A stretch of DNA of 64,000 bases, taken from contig CP116227.1 in NCBI GenBank assembly GCA_038184435.1, forward strand, positions 496,001 to 560,000. Direction: 5' to 3'. Both the position numbers and the translations under genes were made by a program. This document shows positions 16,847-26,100 of the stretch, piece after piece (position 1 is the first letter of the stretch; each line of letters opens with the position of its first letter). The notes beneath the pieces are model-generated. The model was not told where the DNA came from. It saw only the letters and a program-made list of their open reading frames with translations, and did not search any database. Source of the DNA: Nocardioides alkalitolerans. Lineage in GTDB: Bacteria > Actinomycetota > Actinomycetes > Propionibacteriales > Nocardioidaceae.

Positions 16847-16926
16847 CCGTCCACAGGAGCTGCCGGCGGTCTTGTCCACCGCTGTGGATGAACCTGTGGA
16901 CGACGTGTGGAACGGTGTGTGGAGAT
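16847..16926. promoter_or_regulatory. Cluster of DnaA-box-like sites, helically phased
   Basis: CCGTCCACA (16847-16855) and TTGTCCACC (16872-16880) are followed by four same-direction TGTGGA hexamers starting at 16883, 16895, 16906 and 16918, spaced 12, 11 and 12 bases. TGTGGATGA and TGTGGACGA are reverse complements of TCATCCACA and TCGTCCACA, which fit actinobacterial DnaA boxes. The array ends about 40 bases before the PHP gene start. It is not oriC: dnaA and dnaN are absent. Confidence 0.5.
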
Positions 16927-16963
16927 CCGTCAGGATCGGTGGACGAGCTGGGGAGGAACGAGC

Positions 16964-18022
16964 ATGACGGACGCGTACGACGCGGGTCCGGTCGCTGCGC
17001 TGCGTCGCATCGCCTTCCTGCTGGAGCGGGCCCGGGAGGACACCTACAAGGTGAAGGCCTACCGCGCCGCCGCGGGAGCCGTGCTGCAGCTGGGCGACGA
17101 GGAGCTCGCGCGCCGGGTGGCCGCGGGCACGCTCACGGAGCTGCCGGGCATCGGCGCCAGCACCGCGGCGGTGGTGACCGAGGCGGCGCACGGCCGGCTG
17201 CCGCAGCGCCTCGGTGACCTGGAGCGTCGCCTCGGCGGCCCGCAGACGTCGGGCGGTCACGCGCTGCGCGCAGCGCTCCGCGGGGACCTGCACGCGCACT
17301 CCGACTGGTCGGACGGCGGCTCACCGATCGAGGAGATGGCGATGACCGCGATGGAGCTCGGTCACGACTACCTGGTGCTCACCGACCACTCCCCGCGGCT
17401 CAAGGTCGCCAACGGGCTGAGCGCCTCCCGGCTGGCGCGACAGCTCGAGGTGGTGGACGCCGTGAACGAGCACCTCGGCGCGGCCGCCTCCGGCGCCGCC
17501 GACGGCTTCCGGCTGCTCAAGGGGATCGAGGTCGACATCCTCGACGACGGTGGACTCGACCAGACCGACGAGCTGCTGGCGCAGCTCGACCTGCGGGTGG
17601 CGAGCGTGCACTCGAAGCTCCGGATGGACAGCCGGCCCATGACGCGTCGCATGGTCGCCGCGGTGCGCAACCCGTTCGTCAACGTGCTGGGCCACTGCAC
17701 CGGGCGTCTGGTCACCGGAGGGCGGGGCACGCGACCGCCCTCGACGTTCGACGCCGAGGAGGTGTTCGCGGCGTGCGCCGAGAACGACGTGGCGGTCGAG
17801 ATCAACGCGCGCCCCGAGCGTCGCGACCCGCCGACGGCGTTGCTGGAGCTCGCACGCGACCTCGGCTGCCTGTTCTCGATCGACTCCGACGCCCACGCCC
17901 CGGGGCAGCTCGACCTGCAGGTCCACGGGTGCGAGCGCGCCGAGGCCGCGGGGATCGATCCCGACCGCATCGTCAACACGTGGTCGCGCGATCGCCTGAT
18001 CTCCTGGGCGCGACCCCGCTGA
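16964..18022 (+). CDS. PHP-domain phosphoesterase with helix-hairpin-helix N-terminus (PolX-like tail)
   Basis: A 352-residue protein. Residues 1-100 are a PolX-type 8-kDa/HhH region: RRIAFLLERAREDTYKVKAYRA and ELPGIGASTAAVV. A PHP metal-dependent phosphoesterase follows from about residue 107: DLHAHSDWSDGGSPIEEM, DYLVLTDHSPR, the GIEVDI strand, ASVHSKL, LGHCTGRL and SIDSDAHAPGQL, which together give the expected His/Asp/Glu metal ligands. It looks like the C-terminal half of bacterial PolX without the polymerase palm, so a 3' phosphatase/exonuclease role in repair is plausible. ATG 16964 follows GGGAGGAAC at a good distance; an upstream in-frame GTG would start inside the DnaA-box-like array and is rejected. 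Confidence 0.82.
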   Translation: MTDAYDAGPVAALRRIAFLLERAREDTYKVKAYRAAAGAVLQLGDEELARRVAAGTLTELPGIGASTAAVVTEAAHGRLPQRLGDLERRLGGPQTSGGHALRAALRGDLHAHSDWSDGGSPIEEMAMTAMELGHDYLVLTDHSPRLKVANGLSASRLARQLEVVDAVNEHLGAAASGAADGFRLLKGIEVDILDDGGLDQTDELLAQLDLRVASVHSKLRMDSRPMTRRMVAAVRNPFVNVLGHCTGRLVTGGRGTRPPSTFDAEEVFAACAENDVAVEINARPERRDPPTALLELARDLGCLFSIDSDAHAPGQLDLQVHGCERAEAAGIDPDRIVNTWSRDRLISWARPR

Positions 18023-18039
18023 GGCGCTAGCGTCGGCCC

Positions 18040-18654
18040 ATGGAGCGCGGGGCGCGGGACGGCGGGGCCGGGGAGACGGCTGCCGGGAAGGCCCCTGCCC
18101 CCGAGGTGGAGGTACGGCGCTCGCGTCGTCGCCGACGCACCGTCTCGGCCTACCGGCAGGACGGCCGCGTGATCGTGCTCGTGCCCGCATCCCTCTCCGC
18201 CCGCGAGGTCGACCGCTGGGTCGAGGAGATGGTCGGGCGGCTCGACCGGGCCGACGAGCGGCGGCGGCCGACCGAGGACGCGCTCATGGCGCGGGCCGCG
18301 CGGCTGAGCGACCGCTACCTGGGTGGACTCGCCCAGCCGACCTCGGTGCGGTGGGTCGAGAACCAGAACTCGCGCTGGGGCTCCTGCACCCCCGCTGACG
18401 GCACGATCCGGCTCTCGACGCGGCTGCGGGGCATGCCCGCCTGGGTGGTGGACTACGTGCTGGTGCACGAGCTCGCCCACCTGCTGGTGCCCGGCCACGA
18501 CGCGGACTTCTGGGCCTGGGTGGCCCACTACCCGCAGTCCGAGCGGGCGCGCGGCTACCTGCTCGGCTGGTCGGCCGCGAGCAACGTGGAGCCCCCGGAG
18601 GAGCCCGACGACGCCGACGACACCGACGGGCCTGCGGCGACGGACGTCGACTGA
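18040..18654 (+). CDS. YgjP-like M48-family metallopeptidase domain protein
   Basis: A 204-residue protein of the YgjP/DUF45 zincin family. It has the family strand SARRRRRT-type start (SRRRRRTVSAYR), an NSRWGSC motif near residue 110, and the zinc site DYVLVHELAHLLVPGHDADFW, where HELAH supplies two His and the catalytic Glu. The acidic tail after about residue 180 (EEPDDADDTD) looks disordered. TAGCGT at 18028-18033 six bases before ATG 18040 indicates a leaderless promoter. Its last 100 bases overlap the convergent NUDIX gene, so the two transcripts are mutually antisense there. Substrate is unknown. Confidence 0.85.
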   Translation: MERGARDGGAGETAAGKAPAPEVEVRRSRRRRRTVSAYRQDGRVIVLVPASLSAREVDRWVEEMVGRLDRADERRRPTEDALMARAARLSDRYLGGLAQPTSVRWVENQNSRWGSCTPADGTIRLSTRLRGMPAWVVDYVLVHELAHLLVPGHDADFWAWVAHYPQSERARGYLLGWSAASNVEPPEEPDDADDTDGPAATDVD

Positions 18655-19214
18655 GCGAGACGGGCGCGCGCCAGCGCGACGGCCTCGACCAGCTCCGGCT
18701 CGGGCTCGGGCAGCGCGTCGACGGGCCACCAGCGCACGTCCAGCGACTCCTCGCTGACCGCGGGGTCGACCCGCGCGTCGGCAACCACGAGGTAGCGGAC
18801 GTCCAGGTGGTGCACGACCTCCCCGTCGCCGAGCCCGTCGGGTCGGCAGAACGGCACCGGGTGGGGCGACAGCTGCACGGGCGACGCGTCGATGCGGAGT
18901 CGACCGGCGGCGATGCCGGACTCCTCCACGGCCTCGCGGTAGGCCGCACCCGCGAGCGTCGCGTCGGTCTCCTCGCAGTGACCGCCCAGCTGGAACCACA
19001 GGCCCGCCTTGGCGTGCAGGGTGAGCAGCACGTGCTCGCCCGCGGCGTCCAGCACCACGGCGCTCGCCGTCAGGTGGTCGGGCACGCTCCTCCGGAGCAC
19101 CCCGTCGGCGTGGGCGTCGAGGTGCGCGACGTACCGGCGGCGCAGCCGCTCCTGCTCGTCGTCGGGCGCGCGCCAGCCGGCGAGGGCCGCGCGCGCGTCG
19201 GCGTGGAGGCTCAC
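18555..19214 (-). CDS. NUDIX hydrolase
   Basis: A 219-residue NUDIX protein. The box begins at GGHCEETDATLAGAAYREAVEESGI, around residues 80-102, preceded by AKAGLWFQLGGH; the REAVEESG core has the metal-binding glutamates. This type resembles actinobacterial NUDIX proteins of unknown substrate that process modified nucleotides or sugars. GTG 19214 overlaps the stop of the upstream DUF2342 gene (GTGA), so the pair is co-translated. The final 33 codons run antisense to the ygjP-like gene. The tail is a Ser-rich low-complexity stretch that may have been created by the overlap. Confidence 0.8.
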   Translation of the reverse strand: MSLHADARAALAGWRAPDDEQERLRRRYVAHLDAHADGVLRRSVPDHLTASAVVLDAAGEHVLLTLHAKAGLWFQLGGHCEETDATLAGAAYREAVEESGIAAGRLRIDASPVQLSPHPVPFCRPDGLGDGEVVHHLDVRYLVVADARVDPAVSEESLDVRWWPVDALPEPEPELVEAVALARARLAQSTSVAAGPSVSSASSGSSGGSTLLAADQPSR

Positions 19215-20623
19215 GCCTCGTCGTCGGGCGACTCGGGTGACCCGGGCGCCCCGGGCCCGTCGGAGGAGCCGTCGCCCTTCTCGCCGCCGTCGAGCAGGTC
19301 GCGGAGGGCGGCGTCGAAGTCCTCGTCGCTGCTCGTGCCGAGCTCGTCGGTGGTCAGCGCGTCCTCGCGGAAGCCCAGCGGGTCGTCGAGGTCGGCGGCG
19401 GTGGGCAGGAGGTGCGGGTGCATCCAGACACCGTCGCGCCCCTCGGCGCCCTGGCGCTGACGGAGGGAACCCCACAGGGTCGAGGCGTCACGGAGACGGC
19501 GCGGACGCAGCTCGAGCCCGACGAGGGTCGCGAACGTCTGCTCCGCCGGGCCGCCGCTGGCACGACGCCGGCGGACGGCCTCGGCGAGCTTGGCCGCCGA
19601 CGGCATGCGGTCGGCCGTGGCCTGGCCGACGACCTCGTCGACCCAGCCCTCGACGAGGGCCAGGGTCACCTCGAGGCGCTCGAGCGCCGCCTTCTGCGCG
19701 GGGGAGGCCTCGATCTCGAACAGCCCGCCCTCCATCGCCTGCTGGAGATCGGCGAGGTTGGACGGGTCGATGTTGCCGAGCTGGCCCTGCAGCCGCTCCT
19801 GGATGGCGCCCATGTCGATGTCGATGCCCCGCGCGTAGTCGGCGACCGCGCCGACCAGGTGGTCGCGCAGCCACGGCACGTGCGCGAACAGCCGCTGGTG
19901 GGCCGCCTCGCGCAGCGCGAGGTAGAGCAGCACGTCACCGGCGGGCACGTCGAGGCCCTCGGCGAAGGCGGCGATGTTGGCCGGCACGAGCGCGGCCTTG
20001 CCCGTCGGGCCGAGGGGGAGGCCGATGTCGGAGGCGCTCAGCACCTCGCCGGCGAGGCCGCCGACACCCTGGCCGATCTGGGACGCCAGCATGGCGCCGG
20101 TCGCGCGGCCCATCATCTCGACGAGCGGGCCGCCCATGGCCTTGGCCTGCTCGGGGAGCGCGTCGCCGATGGAGCCGACGGCCTGCGCCGCCATCGGCTC
20201 GACCAGCACCTTCCAGACGTCGATCGTGCCGACGACCCACTCGGCGCGGCTCCAGGCGGCGGTCGAGGTGACGCCGCTGGAGAAGTCCGTGGTGGCGTCG
20301 AGCCACAGGTCGGCGAGGCGCACCGCGTCGTCCACCGCGGCCGCCTGGGCGGTGGTCGTCGACGGGTCGGCGGAGGCCGCGACCTGCTTGCGGGCGATGT
20401 CGGTCGCCAGGTTCCAGTTCAGCGGCCCGTCGTGGGGCTGCATGAAGGCCTGCATCTGCTGCATGATCGCGGACAGGTCGGGGATGCCGCCGGCGCCGCC
20501 CGCGCCGCCGAGGAGCCCTCCGAGCCCGCCGGCGGAGAAGATCTGCTCGAACGGGGTGCCGCGGAAGGGGTTCTGGTCGTCGCCGGGCTGGTCGCCGTGG
20601 GGGTCTCCGGGCTTGTCGTTCAT
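19211..20623 (-). CDS. Zinc-dependent metalloprotease-like protein (DUF2342)
   Basis: A 470-residue DUF2342 protein, the family of mycobacterial Rv3195. A Gly-rich N-terminus (GGLGGLLGGAGGAGGIP) precedes a helical domain. The putative zinc motif is LYLALREAAHQRLFAHVPWLRDHL, where E-A-A-H-x-R-L-F-x-H replaces a classical HExxH. Further conserved parts are GLAGEVLSASDIGLPL, LVPANIAAFAEGLD and VEGWVDEVV near the end. The start is ATG 20623 because TACCGT on the minus strand (20631-20636) lies seven bases upstream. It precedes and overlaps the NUDIX gene and stands head-to-head with moaE. Protease activity is inferred from the family name and not demonstrated by the motif. Confidence 0.85.
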   Translation of the reverse strand: MNDKPGDPHGDQPGDDQNPFRGTPFEQIFSAGGLGGLLGGAGGAGGIPDLSAIMQQMQAFMQPHDGPLNWNLATDIARKQVAASADPSTTTAQAAAVDDAVRLADLWLDATTDFSSGVTSTAAWSRAEWVVGTIDVWKVLVEPMAAQAVGSIGDALPEQAKAMGGPLVEMMGRATGAMLASQIGQGVGGLAGEVLSASDIGLPLGPTGKAALVPANIAAFAEGLDVPAGDVLLYLALREAAHQRLFAHVPWLRDHLVGAVADYARGIDIDMGAIQERLQGQLGNIDPSNLADLQQAMEGGLFEIEASPAQKAALERLEVTLALVEGWVDEVVGQATADRMPSAAKLAEAVRRRRASGGPAEQTFATLVGLELRPRRLRDASTLWGSLRQRQGAEGRDGVWMHPHLLPTAADLDDPLGFREDALTTDELGTSSDEDFDAALRDLLDGGEKGDGSSDGPGAPGSPESPDDEA

Positions 20624-20690
20624 GGCTCCCACGGTACTCGTCGCCGCACAGCCGACGCCCCGTCCCACGAGGATCGCTAGCATCGGGTCG

Positions 20691-21146
20691 GTGACCACTC
20701 CTGCCGCGACCGGCGCGACCCCGGGCGACGTCGTCCGCCTCGTCGGCGTGCGCGACACCGCGCTGTCGGTCGACGAGGTGCTGGCGGCTCTCGACCATCC
20801 CGCGGCCGGCGGGGTGGACCTCTTCATCGGGCGCGTGCGCGACCACGACGGCGGCCAGGAGGTGGGCGCCCTCGACTACACGGCGCACCCCGGAGCCCTC
20901 GCCGCCCTCCACGACGTCTGCGCTGAGGTGGCCGCCGAGTTCGACGTGAAGGCGCTCGCCGTCGTCCACCGCACGGGAGCGCTCGAGGTGGGCGACCTCG
21001 CCGTCGTGCTCGGCACCGCGGCGGCGCACCGCGGGGTCGCCTTCGACGCCACCCGCGCGCTCATCGACCGGCTCAAGGCCCGGGTGCCGATCTGGAAGCA
21101 CCAGCGCTACGCCGACGGCTCCGACTCCTGGGTCGGCACGCCCTGA
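20691..21146 (+). CDS. moaE: Molybdopterin synthase catalytic subunit MoaE
   Basis: A 151-residue MoaE. The family signature is clear: GGVDLFIGRVRDHDGG near the N-terminus, LDYTAHPGALAAL, AVVHRTGALEVGDLAVVLGTAAAHRGVAFDATRALIDRLKARVPIWKHQRYADGSDSWVG. The Lys and Arg of KARVPIWK(H) lie in the active site that transfers sulfur from MoaD to precursor Z to make molybdopterin. No moaD or other moa gene is nearby, so the pathway is scattered. GTG 20691 has TAGCAT seven bases upstream (20678-20683). moaE is next to the PDZ-Lon gene in several actinobacteria. Confidence 0.93.
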   Translation: MTTPAATGATPGDVVRLVGVRDTALSVDEVLAALDHPAAGGVDLFIGRVRDHDGGQEVGALDYTAHPGALAALHDVCAEVAAEFDVKALAVVHRTGALEVGDLAVVLGTAAAHRGVAFDATRALIDRLKARVPIWKHQRYADGSDSWVGTP

Positions 21147-21207
21147 CCGTCCCGCCGGTACGGCGCGGGTACGCCGCGGGCGCCGCACCGCGGCGTACGC
21201 TCCCGGC

Positions 21208-21429
21208 GTGGAGATCCTGCTCTGGCTCGTGCCCCCGGCGGTGGTGACCGTCGTCGCCATGGTCTGGGTGTCGTGGCTGGGACGGGAGCGCGCGGCGCCC
21301 GACCGTCACGAGCAGGTACGCCGCATCGGGACCGCCCTCGAGCAGCCGCCCCGCGCGGGCTACGCCGTGCCGCCGTCGCGCCGCGACCGCAGCACGGGGG
21401 TCGCCGTCCGTCGCCCCGGCGCGGACTGA
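21208..21429 (+). CDS. Small single-pass membrane protein
   Basis: A 73-residue protein with one N-terminal transmembrane helix (ILLWLVPPAVVTVVAMVWVS, residues 3-22) and a basic, Arg/Pro-rich cytoplasmic tail. No named family recognised. GTG 21208 has TACGCT six bases upstream (21196-21201), supporting both expression and this start. It stands between moaE and the PDZ-Lon protease gene and may belong to their membrane-associated context. Confidence 0.65.
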   Translation: MEILLWLVPPAVVTVVAMVWVSWLGRERAAPDRHEQVRRIGTALEQPPRAGYAVPPSRRDRSTGVAVRRPGAD

Positions 21430-21476
21430 TCGGACCGGCCGCCCGGACCCTTGCGGTCATTTGAGAGGCTTGGTCC

Positions 21477-22547
21477 ATGAACCAGCGGACCCTGGCGGGC
21501 ATCGTCGCCGTGCCGCTGGTGGTCGCGCTCTGGGCGGCCGCGTTCTTCCTGCCCGCTCCGTTCGTGACCTACTACCCGGGCCAGACCGCCGACCTGATCG
21601 GCGACGAGGACGGGGCGACGATCACGGTGGAGGACCACGAGGTCTACCCGCCGACCGCGGGGGAGCTGCGGATGACGACGGCGAGCATCACCCGCCCGGA
21701 GACCAAACTGACGCTTGCGGAGGCCCTCCTGGCCTGGCGCGACCCGGATGCGTCGGTGCGCCCCTACGACACGGTCTACAGCGAGGACGAGGACGACGAG
21801 ACGTCCGCCCAGCAGTCGGCGCTGCAGATGACGGGCTCGGTCGACGTGTCCATCGCGGTGGCGCTGGAGGCGCTCGACATCGAGGTGACGTCCACCGTGC
21901 AGGTCGGGGCGGTCGAGGACGGGTTCCCCGCCGCCGGCGTGCTGCAGCCCGGGGACGTCCTCCGCTCGGTCGACGGCGAGGAGCTGACCGATCCCGCCCA
22001 GCTGGGCGAGATCGTCCGGCGTGCCGGCGTCGGTGCGCAGCTCGACATGAGCGTCGAGCGGGACGGCACCGAGCGGGAGGTCCAGGTCGCGTCGGTCGCA
22101 GACGAGGACGACCGCACCGGAGAGACGGTGGCCCGCATCGGCATCACGCCCCTCCAGGGCTTCGAGTTCCCGTTCCCGGTGACGCTGACGCCGCCGCCCG
22201 GCATCGGCGGCTCGAGCGCCGGCACGATGTTCGCACTCGCGGTCTACGACTACCTGACGCCCGGCAACCTGACGGGCGGTCTCGACGTGGCGGGCACCGG
22301 CACCATCTCGTTCGCGGGCGACGTCGGCCAGATCGGTGGCATCCAGCAGAAGATCCCCGGCGCCCGGGACGCGGGCGCCGACGTCTTCCTCGTGCCCGCC
22401 CCCAACTGCGGCGAGGCGCTCCAAGCCGCCCGCGGCTCGATGCGCATCGTCGCGATCGACACCTTCGACCGGGCGGTCTCGACGGTCGAGGCGCTCGCCC
22501 AGGACCCCGACGCCGATGTGCTGACCTGCGAGGACGTGGTGGGATGA
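21477..22547 (+). CDS. Membrane-anchored PDZ-Lon (S16) protease, YlbL-like
   Basis: A 356-residue protein. Residues 7-28 form an N-terminal membrane anchor; the rest is probably extracytoplasmic. A PDZ domain occupies about residues 140-220 (DGFPAAGVLQPGDVLRSVDG). The Lon-type S16 domain follows: GGSSAGTMFALAVYDYL supplies the catalytic Ser near residue 245 and GGIQQKIPGARDAGADVF the Lys. Mycobacterial Rv3194c and Bacillus YlbL have this build. It is a serine-lysine peptidase at the outer face of the membrane; targets are unknown. It overlaps the PPA1309 gene by four bases (ATGA). Confidence 0.9.
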   Translation: MNQRTLAGIVAVPLVVALWAAAFFLPAPFVTYYPGQTADLIGDEDGATITVEDHEVYPPTAGELRMTTASITRPETKLTLAEALLAWRDPDASVRPYDTVYSEDEDDETSAQQSALQMTGSVDVSIAVALEALDIEVTSTVQVGAVEDGFPAAGVLQPGDVLRSVDGEELTDPAQLGEIVRRAGVGAQLDMSVERDGTEREVQVASVADEDDRTGETVARIGITPLQGFEFPFPVTLTPPPGIGGSSAGTMFALAVYDYLTPGNLTGGLDVAGTGTISFAGDVGQIGGIQQKIPGARDAGADVFLVPAPNCGEALQAARGSMRIVAIDTFDRAVSTVEALAQDPDADVLTCEDVVG

Positions 22548-23188
22548 CCAGCTTCGACCCGAACGATCCGGTGGACCCCCGCGCGTTCGACGCCGTCGTG
22601 GGCAGCGAGCGGAGCGCCGACCTCGACGCCGGGCTCGACACCGACCCCGCGCTCGCGGCCGCCGTGCTCGAGCTCGAGACCCACGCCGCGAGCGAGGGGT
22701 GGGGCCAGCCCGCTCGGCTCTACGCGCTGGTCGACACGGCGCTGCTCGCCGCGCAGGCCCCCGGCCTCGCTGCCGCCATGGGCCTCGACGAGGACGACGC
22801 CGCCGGGTCGTTGACGCCGGTCGAGCAGGACGAGCTGCCCGGTGACGTGTCCTTCGAGTCGGCCGTCGCCGAGATCGCCTGGCCGTCGCAGGTCGCCGGG
22901 TGCGCGGCGACGCTCGAGCGGCTCGTGCTGCCCCCCGAGGTCGACGCCGAGATCCCCGCCGACCCGACCGAGGCGGCGGAGTTCGCGCGGTCCCACCCGC
23001 TCCGCCAGGAGGTCCGCATGGTCGTCGGCGTGACGCGCGCCGGCGCGGCGTACTGCGCCCTCCGCATGCGGTCGCACGACGACGAGCACTCCGTGGTCGG
23101 AGGCACCGACCTGGTGCCGGGCCTCGTCCAGCTGCTGTCCACCACCTTCGACGACACCACCTTCGACGACGAGGAGCAAGACACGTGA
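22544..23188 (+). CDS. PPA1309 family protein
   Basis: A 214-residue acidic protein of an actinobacterial family named after Propionibacterium PPA1309; function unknown. Recognisable parts are ALAAAVLELETHAASEGWGQPARLYALVDT, EIAWPSQVAGCAATLERLVLP, and a final RQEVRMVVGVTRAGAAYCALRMRSHDDEHSVVGG-DLVPGLVQLL. Both ends are coupled: ATGA with the PDZ-Lon protease upstream and GTGA with UPF0182 downstream. This three-gene set (S16 protease, PPA1309, UPF0182) is likely one transcription unit and suggests a shared role at the membrane. Confidence 0.85.
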   Translation: MTSFDPNDPVDPRAFDAVVGSERSADLDAGLDTDPALAAAVLELETHAASEGWGQPARLYALVDTALLAAQAPGLAAAMGLDEDDAAGSLTPVEQDELPGDVSFESAVAEIAWPSQVAGCAATLERLVLPPEVDAEIPADPTEAAEFARSHPLRQEVRMVVGVTRAGAAYCALRMRSHDDEHSVVGGTDLVPGLVQLLSTTFDDTTFDDEEQDT

Positions 23189-26100
23189 GCGAGCTGTTCG
23201 ACCCGGGACCCCGACGACCAGGACGCGGGTCCGGTGGTCGGCCCGCCCCGTCGGGGCGCTCCCGGGCCCTCCTCATCACGGCCATCGTCATCGTCGCGCT
23301 GCTGGTGCTGCTCGCCGGCTTCTCGACGTTCTGGACCGAGCGGCTCTGGTACGACTCGATCGGCTACTCGTCCGTCTTCTCGACGCTCGTGTGGACGCGC
23401 ATCGGCCTGTTCGCGCTCTTCGGCGTGCTCATGGCCGGCATCGTCTCGCTCAACATGTACCTGGCGTACCGGTTCCGCCCGACCTTCCGGCCACCGACGG
23501 GGGAGCAGACGAGCCTCGACCGCTACCGCGAGGCCGTCACGCCGGTCCGCCGGTGGCTGCTCGCCATCATCGGCGCGCTCATGGGCGTGTTCGCCGGCAC
23601 CTCGGCGTCGGGGCAGTGGCGTGACTACCAGCTCTGGCGCAACGCGCAGGACTTCGGCCGGGACGACCCGTTCTTCGGCAAGGACCTCGGGTTCTACGTC
23701 TTCGAGCTTCCGTGGCTCCACTTCCTCGTGGACTTCACCATGGCCGCGCTCGTCGTAGCGATCATGGGTGCCGTCGTCGTGCACTACCTGTACGGCGGGG
23801 TCCGCCTGCAGGCGGCGCGCGACAAGTTGTCGAGCCCCGCGCAGATCCAGCTCTCGATCCTCGTCGGCCTGCTCGTGCTGGTGAAGGGCGTCGACTACTT
23901 CCTCGACCGCTACGACCTGCTCTCGGCGACCGGCGGCTACATCGACGGCATGGGCTACACCGACGAGAACGCCGTGCTCCCGGCGAAGAACATCCTCATG
24001 GGCATCGCCGTGATCTGCGCCGTGCTGTTCTTCCTCAACGTGTGGCGCCGCACGTGGATGCTGCCGACGGTGGGCCTCGGCCTGCTCGTGCTCTCCTCGA
24101 TCCTGCTCGGCATGATCTGGCCGGCCATCATGGAGCGCTTCCAGGTGCTGCCGACCCAGGCCGACAAGGAGGCGCCGTACATCGAGAAGCACCTCGCGGC
24201 GACGAAGGACGCGTTCGACATCGCGGACGTGCAGATCGACGACTTCGACGCGCAGACCGACCTCACGGACACCACCGAGGAGACGCGCAGCCGGCTGGCG
24301 GCGACCGTCGCCAACTCCGGCGGCGTCCGTCTCGTCGACCCGGCGGTCGTGCCCCAGACGTTCCAGCAGCTCCAGCAGGTGCGCGGCTACTACACGGTGC
24401 CGGAGGTGCTGGACGTCGACACCTACGAGATCGACGGCATCGAGCGCGACGTCGTGCTCGGCGTGCGTGAGCTCAACCAGCAGGGCATCTCGGAGAGCAG
24501 CCAGAACTGGGCCAACCTCCACACCGTCTACACCCACGGCTACGGCGTCATCGCGGCGTACGGCAACCAGAAGGCGGCCGACAACCGCACCATCCAGGCG
24601 CAGACCCCCGCCTGGGCGGAGCGCGAGCTCCCGCCGCAGGGCGACCTGACGACGCTGTCCGGTGAGGACGGTTACGAGGGCCGGATCTACTTCGGCGAGA
24701 ACAGCCCGTCCTACTCCATCGTGGGCAAGGCCAGCGAGGGCGCGAACGACGTCGAGCTCGACCTTCCGCGCGGCGACGACGGCAGCACCACCACGACGTA
24801 CGACGGCGCGGACGGCGTGCCGGTGGGTGGGCTGTTCAACAAGCTGCTCTACGCCGTGAAGTTCGGCGAGCCCAACATCGTCCTGTCGGGCCGCGTCAAC
24901 GAGAACTCGAAGATCCTCTACGACCGTGAGCCGCAGCGCCGCGTCGAGAAGGCCGCGCCGTGGCTGACGGTCGACAACGACGCGCTGCCGGCCGTCGTCG
25001 ACGGCCGCGTGGTGTGGATCGTCGACGGCTACACCACGACGGACCGGTTCCCGCTGTCCAACAGCGAGTCGTTCGATGAGATGACCGACGACTCGCTCGC
25101 CGACAACAACCCGTTCCAGACGGTGCCCACGGACGAGATCAACTACATCCGCAACGCGGTCAAGGCCACCGTGGACGCCTACGACGGCACCGTCACGCTC
25201 TACGCCTGGGACGAGGAGGACCCCATGCTCAAGGCGTGGATGGGTGCCTTCCCCGGCACGGTCAAGGACCGCAGCGAGATCCCCGACGCGCTGCTCGACC
25301 ACATGCGGTACCCCGAGGACATGTTCAAGGTGCAGCGCTACCAGCTGGCCTCCTACCACGTGGACGACGCCAACGACTTCTACGAGGGCAACGACCGCTG
25401 GGAGGTCCCGGCCGACCCCAACGACGCGTCGAGCCTCCAGCCGGCCTACCGCCTGTCGGTGCCCTCGGACGACCCGCTCGTGCCCGACACCTTCTCGCTG
25501 ACGAGCGTGTACACGCCGGCCAACCGCCAGAACCTGGCGGCGTTCCTCCAAGTCAACGGCGATGCCTCGTCGGAGGACTACGGCGAGTTCCGCGCCCGTC
25601 GCCTGAGCTCGCAGAGCCAGGTGTCGGGACCTGGGCAGATCGCGAACCAGATCCAGTCGGACGAGGACGTGACGGACGCGCTGCTGCCGTACTCGCGGAA
25701 CGACATCAGCACCATCTACGGCAACCTCATCACGTTGCCGGTGGGGCAGAGCCTGCTCTACGTGCAGCCCCTGTACTCCATCCGCACCGAGGGCAGCGGC
25801 AACTACCCGGTGCTGCGCTTCGTCGCCGTCTCCTTCGGTGACGACCGCGTCGGCATCGGCCAGACGCTGGCCCAGGCGCTGGCGGACGTGCTCGACGTCG
25901 GCCCCATCGACGAGCCGGTCGAGACGCCGGACGGAGAGGGCCAGGGCGGCGAGGGCGAGGAGCCGACCGAGCCGACGGGTTCGCTGGAGGAGCAGATCCG
26001 CGACGCCCTCGCCGATGCGGACGCCGCTTTCACCGAGGCCGATGCCGCGCTCGCCGAGGGTGACCTCGGAACGTACGGCGACAAGGTCGCCGAGGGTCAG

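Noticed and set aside
16847..16926. Chromosomal origin oriC
   Set aside because: No dnaA, dnaN or AT-rich unwinding region nearby; only a box cluster.
18595..18654. Truncation of the ygjP-like gene by the overlap
   Set aside because: The zincin domain is complete; only an acidic tail lies in the overlap.
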